From Pontibacter akesuensis (GTDB taxonomy: Bacteria > Bacteroidota > Bacteroidia > Cytophagales > Hymenobacteraceae): a DNA stretch of 64,000 bases. Shown here piece after piece: positions 44,309-53,524 of this stretch. Below the pieces are notes generated by a model. It had not been told where the DNA came from. It worked only from the letters and a program-made list of their open reading frames with translations, and did not search any database. Positions within the stretch are counted from its first letter, which is position 1. Every line of letters begins with the position of its first letter. The position numbers were made by a program, and so were the translations under genes. The DNA is taken from contig NZ_CP014766.1 of NCBI RefSeq assembly GCF_001611675.1, positions 4,464,001 through 4,528,000 of the forward strand, read 5' to 3'.

Positions 44309-46501
44309 TTAATGGCGGAACAGGAGCTCGCGGTACTTCACCAGCGGCCAATCCTCATCGTCCACCATCAGTTCTAACTTATCAACGCTGTAGCGGATTG
44401 TGTCGAAAAAGCCGAATATCCTCTCATTGTACATGATGGCACGCTCACGGGGATCATCGATTTTATTTGCAACCTTACGTGCCTCGATCATCTCATTCAC
44501 GTTTTTCTGAATGGCCGTGATGTGGCGCGACATGGTTTTGATTGCCTCGATGGTGCTGTCGGTGTATGCATCCTCCAGGCCGATTTCCTTCAGACCGCGA
44601 ACATTCTGGATCAGTTTGTTCTGGTAAGCAATAGCTGTGGGCACCACGTGGTTTACAGCCAGGTCGCCCATCACACGCGATTCGATCTGAATTTTCTTCA
44701 CATACTCCTCCAGCAATATCTCATGGCGCGCCTCCAGTTCCACCTCGGTGAAGATCTGGTGCTTCGTGAAGATATCTTTCACTTCCTTGCTTGCCAGCAC
44801 GTCGAGTGCCAGCGGTGTTGATTTGATGTTAGACAAGCCACGAGTTGCCGCTTCGTCTTCCCACTCCTTTGAGTAGCCGTTGCCTTCAAACCGGATAGCC
44901 TTGGAGGCAGCCACGTAATCCCGCAGCACCTGAATAATGGCTATTTCCTTTTTCATGCCCTTGTTGTTGATGAGCTCCTCCACAGACTGACGGAACTCGA
45001 ACAGCTGATCTGCCACAATGGTGTTCAGCACCGTCATCGGCGAGGAGGAGTTGGCAGAGGAACCCACGGCGCGGAACTCAAACTTATTACCCGTAAAGGC
45101 AAAAGGAGACGTGCGGTTGCGGTCTGTGTTGTCGCGAAGCACTTCCGGAATGCGGTCGATGCCCAGTTTCAGGTACATGTTATCACCTTTCTCGATAGGC
45201 ACTTTGGAAGTACGCTCAAACTCATCCAGAATGGCCGTTAGCTGCTGCCCGATAAACACCGACACGATGGCCGGCGGCGCTTCGTTGGCACCCAGGCGGT
45301 GATCGTTACTGGCAGAGGCAATTGAGGAGCGTAGCAGATCGGCATGCTTGTGCACCGCCATAATGGTGTTGATAAAGAACGTCAGGAACTGGAGGTTCTC
45401 TTTCGGGCGCTTGCCAGGGCTGAGCAGGTTAACACCTGTGCTCGTGCTCATGGCCCAGTTATTATGCTTTCCGCTGCCGTTCACGCCCTTAAATGGCTTC
45501 TCGTGCAGCAACACTTTCAGGTTATGGCGGTCTGCCACACGGCCCATAATATCCATCAACAGCTGGTTGTGATCTACCGCCAGGTTCGCATCCTCAAATG
45601 TGGGAGCACATTCAAATTGGTGCGGAGCCACCTCGTTGTGGCGGGTGCGCAACGGAATACCCAAACGAAGGGCTTCTTTCTCGAACTCCAGCATGTACGC
45701 GTGTACACGGCCCGGGATGCTGCCAAAGTAATGGTCTTCCAGCTGCTGCCCTTTGGCTGGTGAGTGTCCAAACAGCGTGCGGCCAGACACTACCAGGTCA
45801 GGTCGTGCCTCATACAGGGCCTTATCCACCAGAAAATATTCCTGCTCAATGCCGAGCGTGGTATTTACCTTCGTTACTTCTTTATCAAAGTACTGGCAAA
45901 CCGGCACAGCTGCATCGTTCAACAACTTCAGCGACTTCAGCAAAGGTGTTTTATAATCCAGGGCTTCGCCAGTGTAAGAAACGAAGATAGTAGGGATACA
46001 AAGGGTTTTGGTGCTGGCATTTTCTATAAGAAAAGCCGGCGAGGAAGGATCCCAGGCGCTGTAACCGCGGGCTTCAAATGTATTGCGAATACCGCCACTT
46101 GGGAAAGAGGATGCGTCCGGCTCCTGCTGCACCAGGGCGCTGCCCTTAAAGCTTTCAATGGCTTCCCCGTCACTTGTCAGGTCGAAGAAGGAATCGTGCT
46201 TTTCGGCAGTGGCACCGGTTAATGGCTGAAACCAGTGCGTATAGTGGGTGGCCCCTTTGCTGGTAGCCCACGTTTTCATGGCGGCTGCAACGGCATCGGC
46301 TAATTCCCGATCCACTTTGTCGCCGGTGTCGATGGTGCGGAGCAGGCGCTTGTAATTTTGCGAAGACATGGTAGAACGCAATGCGTCCTTGGTAAATACG
46401 TTCTCTCCGAAATAGTCTGATATTTTAGGGGAAGGCAGAGAAACCTCCTCTACTTTGCGCTGGCTTACAATCTCCAGTGCCTTGAATCTAAGAATTGCCA
46501 T
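44309..46501 (-). CDS. glnN: Glutamine synthetase type III
   Basis: 730 residues from ATG 46501, the usual GSIII length. A longer frame from 46561 would begin upstream of the promoter box at 46533-46540, so it is rejected. The segments IVFVSYTGEALDYKTPLLKS, GIEQEYFLVD (Glu ligands for metal), GVNGSGKHNNWAMST and the ATP region are typical of GSIII. The enzyme makes glutamine from glutamate, ammonia and ATP as a dodecamer. It is the only GS in the window. An inverted repeat 46584-46622 may control it. Confidence 0.96.
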   Translation of the reverse strand: MAILRFKALEIVSQRKVEEVSLPSPKISDYFGENVFTKDALRSTMSSQNYKRLLRTIDTGDKVDRELADAVAAAMKTWATSKGATHYTHWFQPLTGATAEKHDSFFDLTSDGEAIESFKGSALVQQEPDASSFPSGGIRNTFEARGYSAWDPSSPAFLIENASTKTLCIPTIFVSYTGEALDYKTPLLKSLKLLNDAAVPVCQYFDKEVTKVNTTLGIEQEYFLVDKALYEARPDLVVSGRTLFGHSPAKGQQLEDHYFGSIPGRVHAYMLEFEKEALRLGIPLRTRHNEVAPHQFECAPTFEDANLAVDHNQLLMDIMGRVADRHNLKVLLHEKPFKGVNGSGKHNNWAMSTSTGVNLLSPGKRPKENLQFLTFFINTIMAVHKHADLLRSSIASASNDHRLGANEAPPAIVSVFIGQQLTAILDEFERTSKVPIEKGDNMYLKLGIDRIPEVLRDNTDRNRTSPFAFTGNKFEFRAVGSSANSSSPMTVLNTIVADQLFEFRQSVEELINNKGMKKEIAIIQVLRDYVAASKAIRFEGNGYSKEWEDEAATRGLSNIKSTPLALDVLASKEVKDIFTKHQIFTEVELEARHEILLEEYVKKIQIESRVMGDLAVNHVVPTAIAYQNKLIQNVRGLKEIGLEDAYTDSTIEAIKTMSRHITAIQKNVNEMIEARKVANKIDDPRERAIMYNERIFGFFDTIRYSVDKLELMVDDEDWPLVKYRELLFRH

Positions 46502-46532
46502 GGGGTTGGTGGGTTTGGGTTGTTTTCTATGG

Positions 46533-46562
46533 CAAAGATAGAGATAAAAGAACAACTCCAAA
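46533..46562 (-). promoter_or_regulatory. Promoter of glnN
   Basis: The minus strand has TATCTTTG (46540-46533) with TTTG (46562-46559) 18 bp upstream, a good -7/-33 pair. The start codon follows after 31 nt. Confidence 0.6.
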
Positions 46563-46583
46563 TAAAAGGGTGTTAATTTTGAA

Positions 46584-46622
46584 GGGTATTTTTAATAAAT
46601 TATCAAAATTTCAAAAATACCC
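46584..46622. promoter_or_regulatory. Inverted repeat upstream of glnN
   Basis: GGGTATTTTT (46584-46593) and AAAAATACCC (46613-46622) are perfect inverted arms with a 19-nt AT-rich spacer, just upstream of the glnN -33 element. Candidate regulator site, centred about 100 bp before the glnN start codon and about 155 bp before the divergent gene. Confidence 0.4.
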
Positions 46623-46745
46623 CCTGTAAAATTATGGGCTAAAGTTCTTTCAAGCTTATATATTCCTGGAACACCCCCTCTATTTTAAACCCACCATACT
46701 TCAACTACAATTTTTAGCTGTGTTATAGAAGGCGTACTTATACGT

Positions 46746-46753
46746 TATATTTG
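46746..46753 (+). promoter_or_regulatory. -7 promoter box for the sulfatase gene
   Basis: TATATTTG, an exact match, ends 4 nt before the GTG start codon, implying a leaderless mRNA. Confidence 0.6.
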
Positions 46754-46757
46754 CACT

Positions 46758-48599
46758 GTGAAAAAGCGAATTACTTTTCAGCCTTTATACTTCCTGTTCT
46801 GGGTCCTGTATTTTTTGGTGGCTCGGGCCATTTTTCTGGTCTACCACCTGGATAGCACTGATGAGTTGACTTCATCAGAGGTTATATCCACCTTTCTCTA
46901 CGGCTTGCGGCTAGATGCCTCATTTGCAGCTTATATCAGTGCACTGCCGTTTCTGCTGGTGTTGCTAGGCTCTTTCTGGTCTAAACTTCGGGCAGCCCCA
47001 GTAATACGGTACTATACTATCCTACTGCTGGTTATACTCTCACTCCTGCTGGTGGCCGACCTGGAGCTCTACAGCCACTGGGGCTTTCGGTTAGATGCCT
47101 CTCCGTTGCAATACCTCAACTCACCCGCTGAAATGGCCGCATCTGCCGGAGGAGCACCGGTTTTCCTGCTGTTTCTGGTTGCTTTTACTGTCTCGGTGCT
47201 GTTCCTGCTGCTACACAGGAGCTTTTTTGATTTTAAAAGGTTCTCACGAGCTACAAATAAATGGCAGGACTGCGGCCTTAGCCTGCTTTTCCTGGCGCTG
47301 CTCGTGTTGCCCCTGCGTGGCGGCTGGCAGCAGATTCCGATAAACCAGAGTGTTGTATACTTTTCTGATAAGCCATTTGCCAACCATGCAGGCCTAAACA
47401 TGCCCTGGAACCTGATGCATGCATTGCTCAAGTATGACCAGACGAGCCATAACCCTTACCAGTACATGGCTGCTGAAGAGGCTTCAGAACGCGTGCAGGC
47501 ATTATACTCAGCCGTAGCAGCTGATTCAATACACAGTCTGGTGGATGCAAAGCGGCCAAATGTGCTTTTTATTATACTGGAGAGTTATACGGCAAAACTG
47601 ATCTGGAGCCTTGGCGGTGAGGCTGGCGTTACGCCCACGCTGGACAGTTTAGCCAAGGCCGGCGTTAACTTCACCAACCTCTACGCAGCCGGCGACCGCA
47701 GTGAGAAAGGCATGGTGGCGCTGCTGAGCGGCTATCCGGTGCAGACAACCACGTCCATCATTAAATATCCGCAGAAAACGGAGAAACTGCCCCAGTTAAG
47801 CCAGATGTTTGAAAAACAAGGCTATAGCACAAGCTTTTTCTATGGCGGCGAACTAGAGTTTGCCAACATCAAATCTTACCTGCGCAACGGGGGCTACACC
47901 CGTCTGGTGGACAAATATGATTTTGACCCCAGCACCTACAACTCCAAGTGGGGCGCGCATGACCATGTGCTGTTTGAGCGGGTACTAAAGGACCTGAAGC
48001 AGGAAGAGAAGCCATTTTTCTCGACGGTTTATACCTTGAGCAGCCATGAGCCTTTCGAGATCCCCATACCAGCCAGATTCCCCGGCACCACCGATGAGGA
48101 TCAGTTTAAGAACAGCGTTTATTATACTGACTGGGCTTTAGGCAAATTTATAAAAGAGGCAAAGAAACAGCCCTGGTGGCAAAACACGCTGGTAGTGATC
48201 ACCGCTGACCACGGACATCAGCTGCCCGGCCACGACCCAAACCACCTGCCCCGGAGGTTCAGGATTCCTTTTATACTTACTGGCGGCGCCCTGACTAAAA
48301 AAGAAGTTATTGTAGATGCTATCGGAAGCCAAACAGATATAGCCGCCACCTTGCTGGCTCAGCTGCAGTTGCCACACGAGCAGTTCAAGTGGAGCCGGAA
48401 TATAATGGCACCATCCACCTCTCCTTTTGCCTTTTATGTATTCAAGGATGGTTTTGGCTATGTAACACCGCAGGGAATCCTTACCTACGACAATGTAGCT
48501 CAAAAGCCGATCTCTTCTGACGAGGGGGTAACGGAGGAACAGATTCAGAATGCAAAAGCGTACATGCAATACTCTTTTGAAGACTTCATACAGAAATAG
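46758..48599 (+). CDS. LTA synthase-like membrane sulfatase/phosphoglycerol transferase
   Basis: 613 residues from GTG 46758. Five hydrophobic segments in the first 195 residues are followed by a periplasmic alkaline-phosphatase-superfamily domain. RPNVLFIILESYTAKLIW starts the domain, AGDRSEKGMVALLSGYP holds the expected nucleophile region (Ser/Thr), and TADHGHQLPGHDPNHLPRRFRIPFIL holds metal-binding Asp/His. The family includes LtaS and OpgB-like enzymes that move phosphoglycerol groups from lipids. Gram-negative members modify periplasmic or lipid A-linked glycans; the acceptor here is unknown. Confidence 0.88.
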   Translation: MKKRITFQPLYFLFWVLYFLVARAIFLVYHLDSTDELTSSEVISTFLYGLRLDASFAAYISALPFLLVLLGSFWSKLRAAPVIRYYTILLLVILSLLLVADLELYSHWGFRLDASPLQYLNSPAEMAASAGGAPVFLLFLVAFTVSVLFLLLHRSFFDFKRFSRATNKWQDCGLSLLFLALLVLPLRGGWQQIPINQSVVYFSDKPFANHAGLNMPWNLMHALLKYDQTSHNPYQYMAAEEASERVQALYSAVAADSIHSLVDAKRPNVLFIILESYTAKLIWSLGGEAGVTPTLDSLAKAGVNFTNLYAAGDRSEKGMVALLSGYPVQTTTSIIKYPQKTEKLPQLSQMFEKQGYSTSFFYGGELEFANIKSYLRNGGYTRLVDKYDFDPSTYNSKWGAHDHVLFERVLKDLKQEEKPFFSTVYTLSSHEPFEIPIPARFPGTTDEDQFKNSVYYTDWALGKFIKEAKKQPWWQNTLVVITADHGHQLPGHDPNHLPRRFRIPFILTGGALTKKEVIVDAIGSQTDIAATLLAQLQLPHEQFKWSRNIMAPSTSPFAFYVFKDGFGYVTPQGILTYDNVAQKPISSDEGVTEEQIQNAKAYMQYSFEDFIQK

Positions 48600-48750
48600 G
48601 CTCAATGCAAGAGAGTAGAAACCGTGCTCGCAAAAGTTATTTGATAAACTGACTTTCAGACTATTAGACCCTTTACAGCTTTTGTGCCTGCCGCTACTCA
48701 AATCATCTAATCATATGGCTTGGTATCAGGCCTTTCAGAATTAAATTTCG

Positions 48751-48758
48751 TATCTTTG
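48751..48758 (+). promoter_or_regulatory. -7 promoter box for mtaB
   Basis: TATCTTTG, an exact match, ends 10 nt before the mtaB ATG; the leader is very short. Confidence 0.55.
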
Positions 48759-48768
48759 CCCCCTGATT

Positions 48769-50088
48769 ATGAAAAAAGTAGCATTTTATACTTTGGGCTG
48801 CAAGCTCAACTACTCCGAAACCAGCACGATTGGGCGTATTTTCCAGGAGCGTGGTTTTGAGAAGGTGGAGTTTACCGATACACCGGACATTTATGTGATT
48901 AACACGTGTTCGGTAACTGACAATGCGGATAAAAAATGTCGTAAGATTGTAAAGGAGGCGTTGAAGCATTCTCCTGACGCATTTATTACGATAGTGGGCT
49001 GTTATGCGCAGTTAAAACCGAAGGAGATCTCTGACATACCTGGCGTGGATGCCGTTCTAGGCGCTGCCGAGAAATTTCAGCTGGTGGATATTCTGGAAAC
49101 GTTTGAGAAAAAGGACAAGGCACAGGTTTTTGCCAGCCCGATTTCCGAAGCAAACACCTTCCACAACTCCTACTCTTTCGGCGACCGTACCCGCACATTC
49201 CTGAAGGTACAGGACGGCTGCGACTACTCCTGCTCTTTCTGTACCATTCCGCTGGCACGTGGCAACAGCCGCTCCGACAGTATTGCGAACGTGGTTCAGT
49301 CAGCGAATGAAATCGCGGAATCTGGTGTGAAGGAAATTGTGCTGACAGGTGTGAACACAGGCGACTTTGGCTTGAAGGATGGAAAACGCGTAGAGTCATT
49401 TTACGAACTGGTGCAGGAGTTGGATAAAGTAGAAGGAATTGAGCGCTTCCGCATCTCCTCCATCGAACCAAACCTGCTGAAAGACGAGATCATCCAGTTT
49501 GTGTCGCAGAGCCAGCGCTTTATGCCGCACTTCCATGTTCCGCTGCAGTCAGGCTCTAACAAGATCCTGAAACTGATGCGCCGCCGCTACCAGCGCGAAT
49601 TGTATGCCGACCGAGTGGCCACTATCAAGTCGCTGATGCCGCATTGCTGCATCGGGGTGGATGTGATTGTAGGTTTCCCGGGCGAAACAGAAGAAGATTT
49701 TCTGGAAACATACAACTTCATCAAGGAGCTGGATATGAGTTACCTGCACGTTTTCCCTTACTCAGAGCGCGAAAATACGCTGGCCCCTGACCTGGCAGGC
49801 AAGGTAAGTATAAAGGACCGCAACCGCCGCGCGGACATGCTACGCATCCTTTCAGAGAAGAAAAAGCGCCACTTCTACGAGCAAAACATCGGGCGTGAGT
49901 TTACGGTGCTGTTCGAGGATGATGTGAAAGACGGCGTGATGGAAGGCTGGACAGAAAACTATGTGCGCGTGGCGGCCAAGTATGACCCGGTGCTGGTGAA
50001 CGAAACGAAGCACGTACGCCTGACGCAGTTGAATGCCAACGGGCTAATGGAAGCCGAAGAAACTTACCAGGAAGTGCTTAGGCATTAG
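48769..50088 (+). CDS. mtaB: tRNA t6A37 methylthiotransferase MtaB
   Basis: 439 residues, a radical-SAM methylthiotransferase. The N-terminal UPF0004 domain carries three cysteines, in TLGCKLN (Cys11), NTCSVTD and VGCYAQ. The radical-SAM cluster is Cys151, Cys155 and Cys158 in DGCDYSCSFC. A C-terminal TRAM-like domain (about 375-435) binds RNA. KLNYSE and the overall length point to MtaB, which forms ms2t6A at A37 of tRNAs reading ANN codons, rather than MiaB or RimO. It is unlinked to the partial miaB at the right end. Confidence 0.94.
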   Translation: MKKVAFYTLGCKLNYSETSTIGRIFQERGFEKVEFTDTPDIYVINTCSVTDNADKKCRKIVKEALKHSPDAFITIVGCYAQLKPKEISDIPGVDAVLGAAEKFQLVDILETFEKKDKAQVFASPISEANTFHNSYSFGDRTRTFLKVQDGCDYSCSFCTIPLARGNSRSDSIANVVQSANEIAESGVKEIVLTGVNTGDFGLKDGKRVESFYELVQELDKVEGIERFRISSIEPNLLKDEIIQFVSQSQRFMPHFHVPLQSGSNKILKLMRRRYQRELYADRVATIKSLMPHCCIGVDVIVGFPGETEEDFLETYNFIKELDMSYLHVFPYSERENTLAPDLAGKVSIKDRNRRADMLRILSEKKKRHFYEQNIGREFTVLFEDDVKDGVMEGWTENYVRVAAKYDPVLVNETKHVRLTQLNANGLMEAEETYQEVLRH

Positions 50089-50157
50089 GTTTCTGTTCGA
50101 AAATACACTTATATTTAAGCTGCTAAATCTTCCAACCAACCAAAAATTAGATAAAGC

Positions 50158-50784
50158 GTGAAAGTTTTAAAGATGACTTTAGGATTAGCTGCAGTTTCGG
50201 CCATGATGGTTTCCTGCGAGCAAATGCCTAAAAATGACACGGCCACTACCGCAACTACAGCGACTGCCGCAGGCACACCGGAAATAGTATATGTAAACTC
50301 TGACTCGCTTCTAAGCAACTACGAATACTTCAAGGATGTTCGTGACCGCCTGCAGGGCAAAGCACAGCAGAAAGAGAAAGACCTTCGTGCCCAGGCAGAG
50401 TCTTTCCAGAAAGAAGTACAGCGCTTTCAGCAGAATGCAGCTGGCATGTCGCAGCAACAGGCACAGGCCACCGAGCAGCGTTTGATGCAAAAGCAGCAGC
50501 AGCTGCAGGCCCTGCAGCAAAGCTCCGGCAACGAGCTGGTGAGCGAAGAGTCGGAAGAAATGAAGAAGATATACGATCGTGTGGAAGAGTATCTGAAGCA
50601 GATCAGCCAGGAAAGAGGCTACAAAATGGTATTAACGTACCAGCGCGGCAACAGCGCCATCCTCTACGGTGATTCAACGCTTGATATCACCGAAAGTGTG
50701 GTAGAGGAGCTGAACAAGAACTACCAATCTGAAAAAGCGGAAACGGCTAAGCCTAAAGAAGAAGCCGCAGCCAAGAAGAAATAG
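50158..50784 (+). CDS. OmpH/Skp-like periplasmic lipoprotein
   Basis: 208 residues from GTG 50158. The lipoprotein signal ends in MMVSC (Cys20), followed by a Thr/Ala-rich linker. EIVYVNSDSLLSNYEYFKDVRDRL starts the OmpH domain, with long Gln/Glu/Lys-rich coiled coil (about 60-145) and the return strand YKMVLTYQRGNSAILYGDSTLDIT. Skp chaperones hold outer-membrane proteins during transport; the Bacteroidota lipidated form is probably anchored. The end is Lys/Glu/Ala-rich. Confidence 0.85.
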   Translation: MKVLKMTLGLAAVSAMMVSCEQMPKNDTATTATTATAAGTPEIVYVNSDSLLSNYEYFKDVRDRLQGKAQQKEKDLRAQAESFQKEVQRFQQNAAGMSQQQAQATEQRLMQKQQQLQALQQSSGNELVSEESEEMKKIYDRVEEYLKQISQERGYKMVLTYQRGNSAILYGDSTLDITESVVEELNKNYQSEKAETAKPKEEAAAKKK

Positions 50785-50807
50785 TAAAAGCTGAAGCTAT
50801 CAAGTAT

Positions 50808-50844
50808 AAAAAGCCCTCTGCTGATTTCAGCAGAGGGCTTTTTT
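50808..50844. terminator. Terminator after the OmpH-like gene
   Basis: AAAAAGCCCTCTGCTG (50808-50823) pairs perfectly with 50828-50843 around a 4-nt loop and ends in a T tract. It also faces the convergent OpgC-like gene. An AAGTATA site merges with its A tract. Confidence 0.9.
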
Positions 50845-50864
50845 GACTAAGTAAACACGCATCA

Positions 50865-51992
50865 TCAAGATACAGGGCGCTTTAGCTTGATTGGCCCGTA
50901 GCTTCTCTTTTTCATGATGATTGGAGCAACATACAACGCTGGAATCAGGACTAGCAAAAGTAAAGTACTGTAAGGATAAATGTAGGTTGTTTCACTTAAC
51001 TTGATCTTCCACAAACTATTAAGGTAAGCTCCAAATGGCTTGAACAGGATAATGAGTAGTATATGAAAAGAAAATACCTCTAAAGAATGTTTTCCTAAAT
51101 AATTGATAGGCTTATACTTAAACCAGCTTCTGAACCTGAAGGAAACAAAGGTTACAATGGTGAATATTGCTGCAAAATTCAGTAGCCTTAAAGGTCTTAA
51201 ATGCCCTTTCTCTGTCCAGAATCCTAAGTTAAAGTTAAGGAATGAAACATCCAGCAACTTCAGTAGGAAAAGAGTAATAGTTATAATCAAGGCTACCGTA
51301 AGCAGGGGTATGTTTTGCTTTAGGCGTTCTACCTTTTTGTAGTAGGCTAGAAACCCTATAAAAATTCCTATTACAAACAGAAACTGCCAGCTCAGCAAGT
51401 TAAAGTAGCCGAGATTCACACGCACCTGAAAGAAGTTTGGCCCCATCAAGGGAGACACTAATTCGAATGTACCTATAAGATAAAGCAGGAAGGAAATGGA
51501 AAGGAGTAACAAATGATTCCCATTTCGAAAAGACCTGATTGCCAGCGGAACGAAAAGCAGAAATACAGCATACATCGGCAGTATGTCAAGATAAAGCGGC
51601 TGGTAAAGCAATAAAAATCCTTTCAATGTAGCTAACATAGGCTCATGCACTATGTCGCTGAAAGTACTCATCCAGAAGAGCCGAATGGGTTTATGTGAAA
51701 ACAAGATCAGCAGTGTCAGCAGGAACAAAATTGTGTGGTATTTATAAATATCCAATGCCCTTTTTGTAGCTGCTTTTTTAATGTAGGCCTCTCCTTTGTC
51801 TGCAAGCTTATAGGTATAAACCAAGCCTGCCGTTAATCCCGACAAAAAAACAAACGCCTCTGCCGCCGATACCCAACCTATGAATTCGGAAGTAAACTTC
51901 ATCACTAGGTTGTCCCATGTCAGGTAGTGATCTACAAGGATGAGGATGAGAAAAAGACCCCTAAAGAAGTCTAATTGGTGGCTTCTGTTCAT
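50865..51992 (-). CDS. OpgC-like membrane acyltransferase
   Basis: About 375 residues from ATG 51992; ATGs at 52004 and 52022 are also in frame. SHQLDFFRGLFLILILVDHYLTWDN is the OpgC start, with the conserved R-G and H/D. About ten hydrophobic helices follow. OpgC transfers succinyl groups to periplasmic glucans in Proteobacteria; other members acylate surface sugars. The gene is visibly richer in A+T than its neighbours (many AAA, TTT, ATA and TTA codons), suggesting recent acquisition. It is flanked by terminators on both sides. Confidence 0.78.
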   Translation of the reverse strand: MNRSHQLDFFRGLFLILILVDHYLTWDNLVMKFTSEFIGWVSAAEAFVFLSGLTAGLVYTYKLADKGEAYIKKAATKRALDIYKYHTILFLLTLLILFSHKPIRLFWMSTFSDIVHEPMLATLKGFLLLYQPLYLDILPMYAVFLLFVPLAIRSFRNGNHLLLLSISFLLYLIGTFELVSPLMGPNFFQVRVNLGYFNLLSWQFLFVIGIFIGFLAYYKKVERLKQNIPLLTVALIITITLFLLKLLDVSFLNFNLGFWTEKGHLRPLRLLNFAAIFTIVTFVSFRFRSWFKYKPINYLGKHSLEVFSFHILLIILFKPFGAYLNSLWKIKLSETTYIYPYSTLLLLVLIPALYVAPIIMKKRSYGPIKLKRPVS

Positions 51993-52077
51993 ATATAATT
52001 TCATATATAGATATTGCCACATCTATACGCAAAAATTATAATATGTTTTTATTTAATTAATACGTTTTTTAAGTGAT

Positions 52078-52111
52078 AAAAAAGAGAGCCATTGCAGGGT
52101 ATACAATGGCT
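52078..52111 (-). terminator. Terminator after the ABC permease gene
   Basis: AGCCATTG (52087-52094) pairs with CAATGGCT (52104-52111); on the minus strand this is followed by CTCTTTTTT. Confidence 0.65.
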
Positions 52112-52144
52112 ATCTAAACGTTGATCATCAGAAAAGACTATAGA

Positions 52145-53389
52145 CTACTCGTAGCGCAGCGATTCGATTGGATCTAGCTTGGAAGCTTTGAAAGCGGGAT
52201 AGTAGCCGGAGACAACCCCCACTAATACGCAGATAGTAAGGCCGGAGAATACCCACAGCCACGGCACAAAGAAGCCGCCACCCTCTGCTATCAGCGCGGC
52301 GATGGCGTTCCCCATCATAATGCCCAGCATGATCCCGACGATGCCACCAAGCAGGCAAATTACGATAGCTTCGATCAGAAACTGCTGCCGGATCTGGAAA
52401 GCAGTTGCCCCCAGCGCTTTGCGCACCCCTATCTCGCGCGTCCGCTCGTTTACCGATACCATCATAATATTCATCAAACCCACAGAGGCACCGAGCAGAG
52501 TGATCAGCCCAATAACGGAGCCGCCAATTTTAAGGTAACCGGAAATCTCCTCCAGGCTTTGAAGGGCCGAGTCAGAACGGCGAATCTCAAAGGAGTCTTC
52601 CTGGCCCAAAGGGTCCTGCCGGATGCTGCGCATTTTACCGGTGGCCTCGCCCATCACATAATTCAACTCCTCTGCTTTATATATGCCGGTTTTGATGTCA
52701 AAGTTAAGCTGGCTGTTGCCGTTGCGGGGAATCTGACGCCCTGTTTCCAGCGGTATAAGAATGCGTCGGTCGCTGCTGCCGCCCATGCTGCTGCCTTTGG
52801 TTTCTAGTTTGCCGATAATTTTGAAGCGGCGCCCCAACATGGTAATGTACTCTCCGATAGGATCCTGGTTTTTGAAGAGGGCTTTAACTACCTCACTTCC
52901 CACAATGGCAACGTTCGTTCCCTGCTCCTGCTCAAAGGTGGAGAAGTCACGGCCGGTTTCGAGGTTGATGTTGTTGTTGAGCATGTAATTCTCATCCACA
53001 CCCACCACACTGATGTTGGGATTGGTCTTCTCCGTCGCGCTTTTCACCACTGTTGCCCCCGAAACAAAGGCAGCAAGGCTGACGCGGGCTTTATCCTCCA
53101 TCATTTCCTTGTATTTCTTTGCCTCTTCGTACGAGATGTTGGGGTATACTTTACCCGCGCGCCCATCCTGGTTGCCACGGTTGTTGCCTCCCTTCTTGCG
53201 TATATCAAAAGAGTTAGCGCCAAGGCTGGAGAAAGTTTGCGTCAGGGAGTACTTCATACTATCCACCGCCGTAAGTATACCCACCAGCGACATGATGCCT
53301 AGGGAGATAATAAGGCCGGTGAGCACAGTGCGGAGCAGGTTGCCTTTTATGGAGCGTAGGCCTTCGCGTATATTTTCAAGTAGATTCAT
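52145..53389 (-). CDS. MacB/FtsX-type ABC transporter permease
   Basis: 414 residues. The N-terminal part [40 protein letters not shown] contains the first membrane segment, then a periplasmic MacB-PCD domain (about 45-255) and three C-terminal membrane segments with [30 protein letters not shown], the coupling signature of FtsX-type permeases. These mechano-transmitting exporters need a separate ATPase, which is not next to the gene here. The substrate could be a lipoprotein, peptide or toxin. Confidence 0.92.
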   Translation of the reverse strand: MNLLENIREGLRSIKGNLLRTVLTGLIISLGIMSLVGILTAVDSMKYSLTQTFSSLGANSFDIRKKGGNNRGNQDGRAGKVYPNISYEEAKKYKEMMEDKARVSLAAFVSGATVVKSATEKTNPNISVVGVDENYMLNNNINLETGRDFSTFEQEQGTNVAIVGSEVVKALFKNQDPIGEYITMLGRRFKIIGKLETKGSSMGGSSDRRILIPLETGRQIPRNGNSQLNFDIKTGIYKAEELNYVMGEATGKMRSIRQDPLGQEDSFEIRRSDSALQSLEEISGYLKIGGSVIGLITLLGASVGLMNIMMVSVNERTREIGVRKALGATAFQIRQQFLIEAIVICLLGGIVGIMLGIMMGNAIAALIAEGGGFFVPWLWVFSGLTICVLVGVVSGYYPAFKASKLDPIESLRYE

Positions 53390-53524
53390 CTGTGGGAAAA
53401 GATGTGCGGTTTTGTTAACTTAAGCGTTAGTAGTAAAAACTGGCAGCAATGCTTCTAAGATAGAAGCAATTTCTGAAAGATGAAGCAGTTTTAGACGTTT
53501 CATTACAATTTAAAGACGAACCTG

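Noticed and set aside
44232-46695. Apparent cold spots of the AAGTATR motif (glnN; helicase at 30350-32847)
   Set aside because: With mean spacing near 480 bp, a gap of about 2.5 kb somewhere among 134 sites is expected by chance, so no avoidance is claimed.
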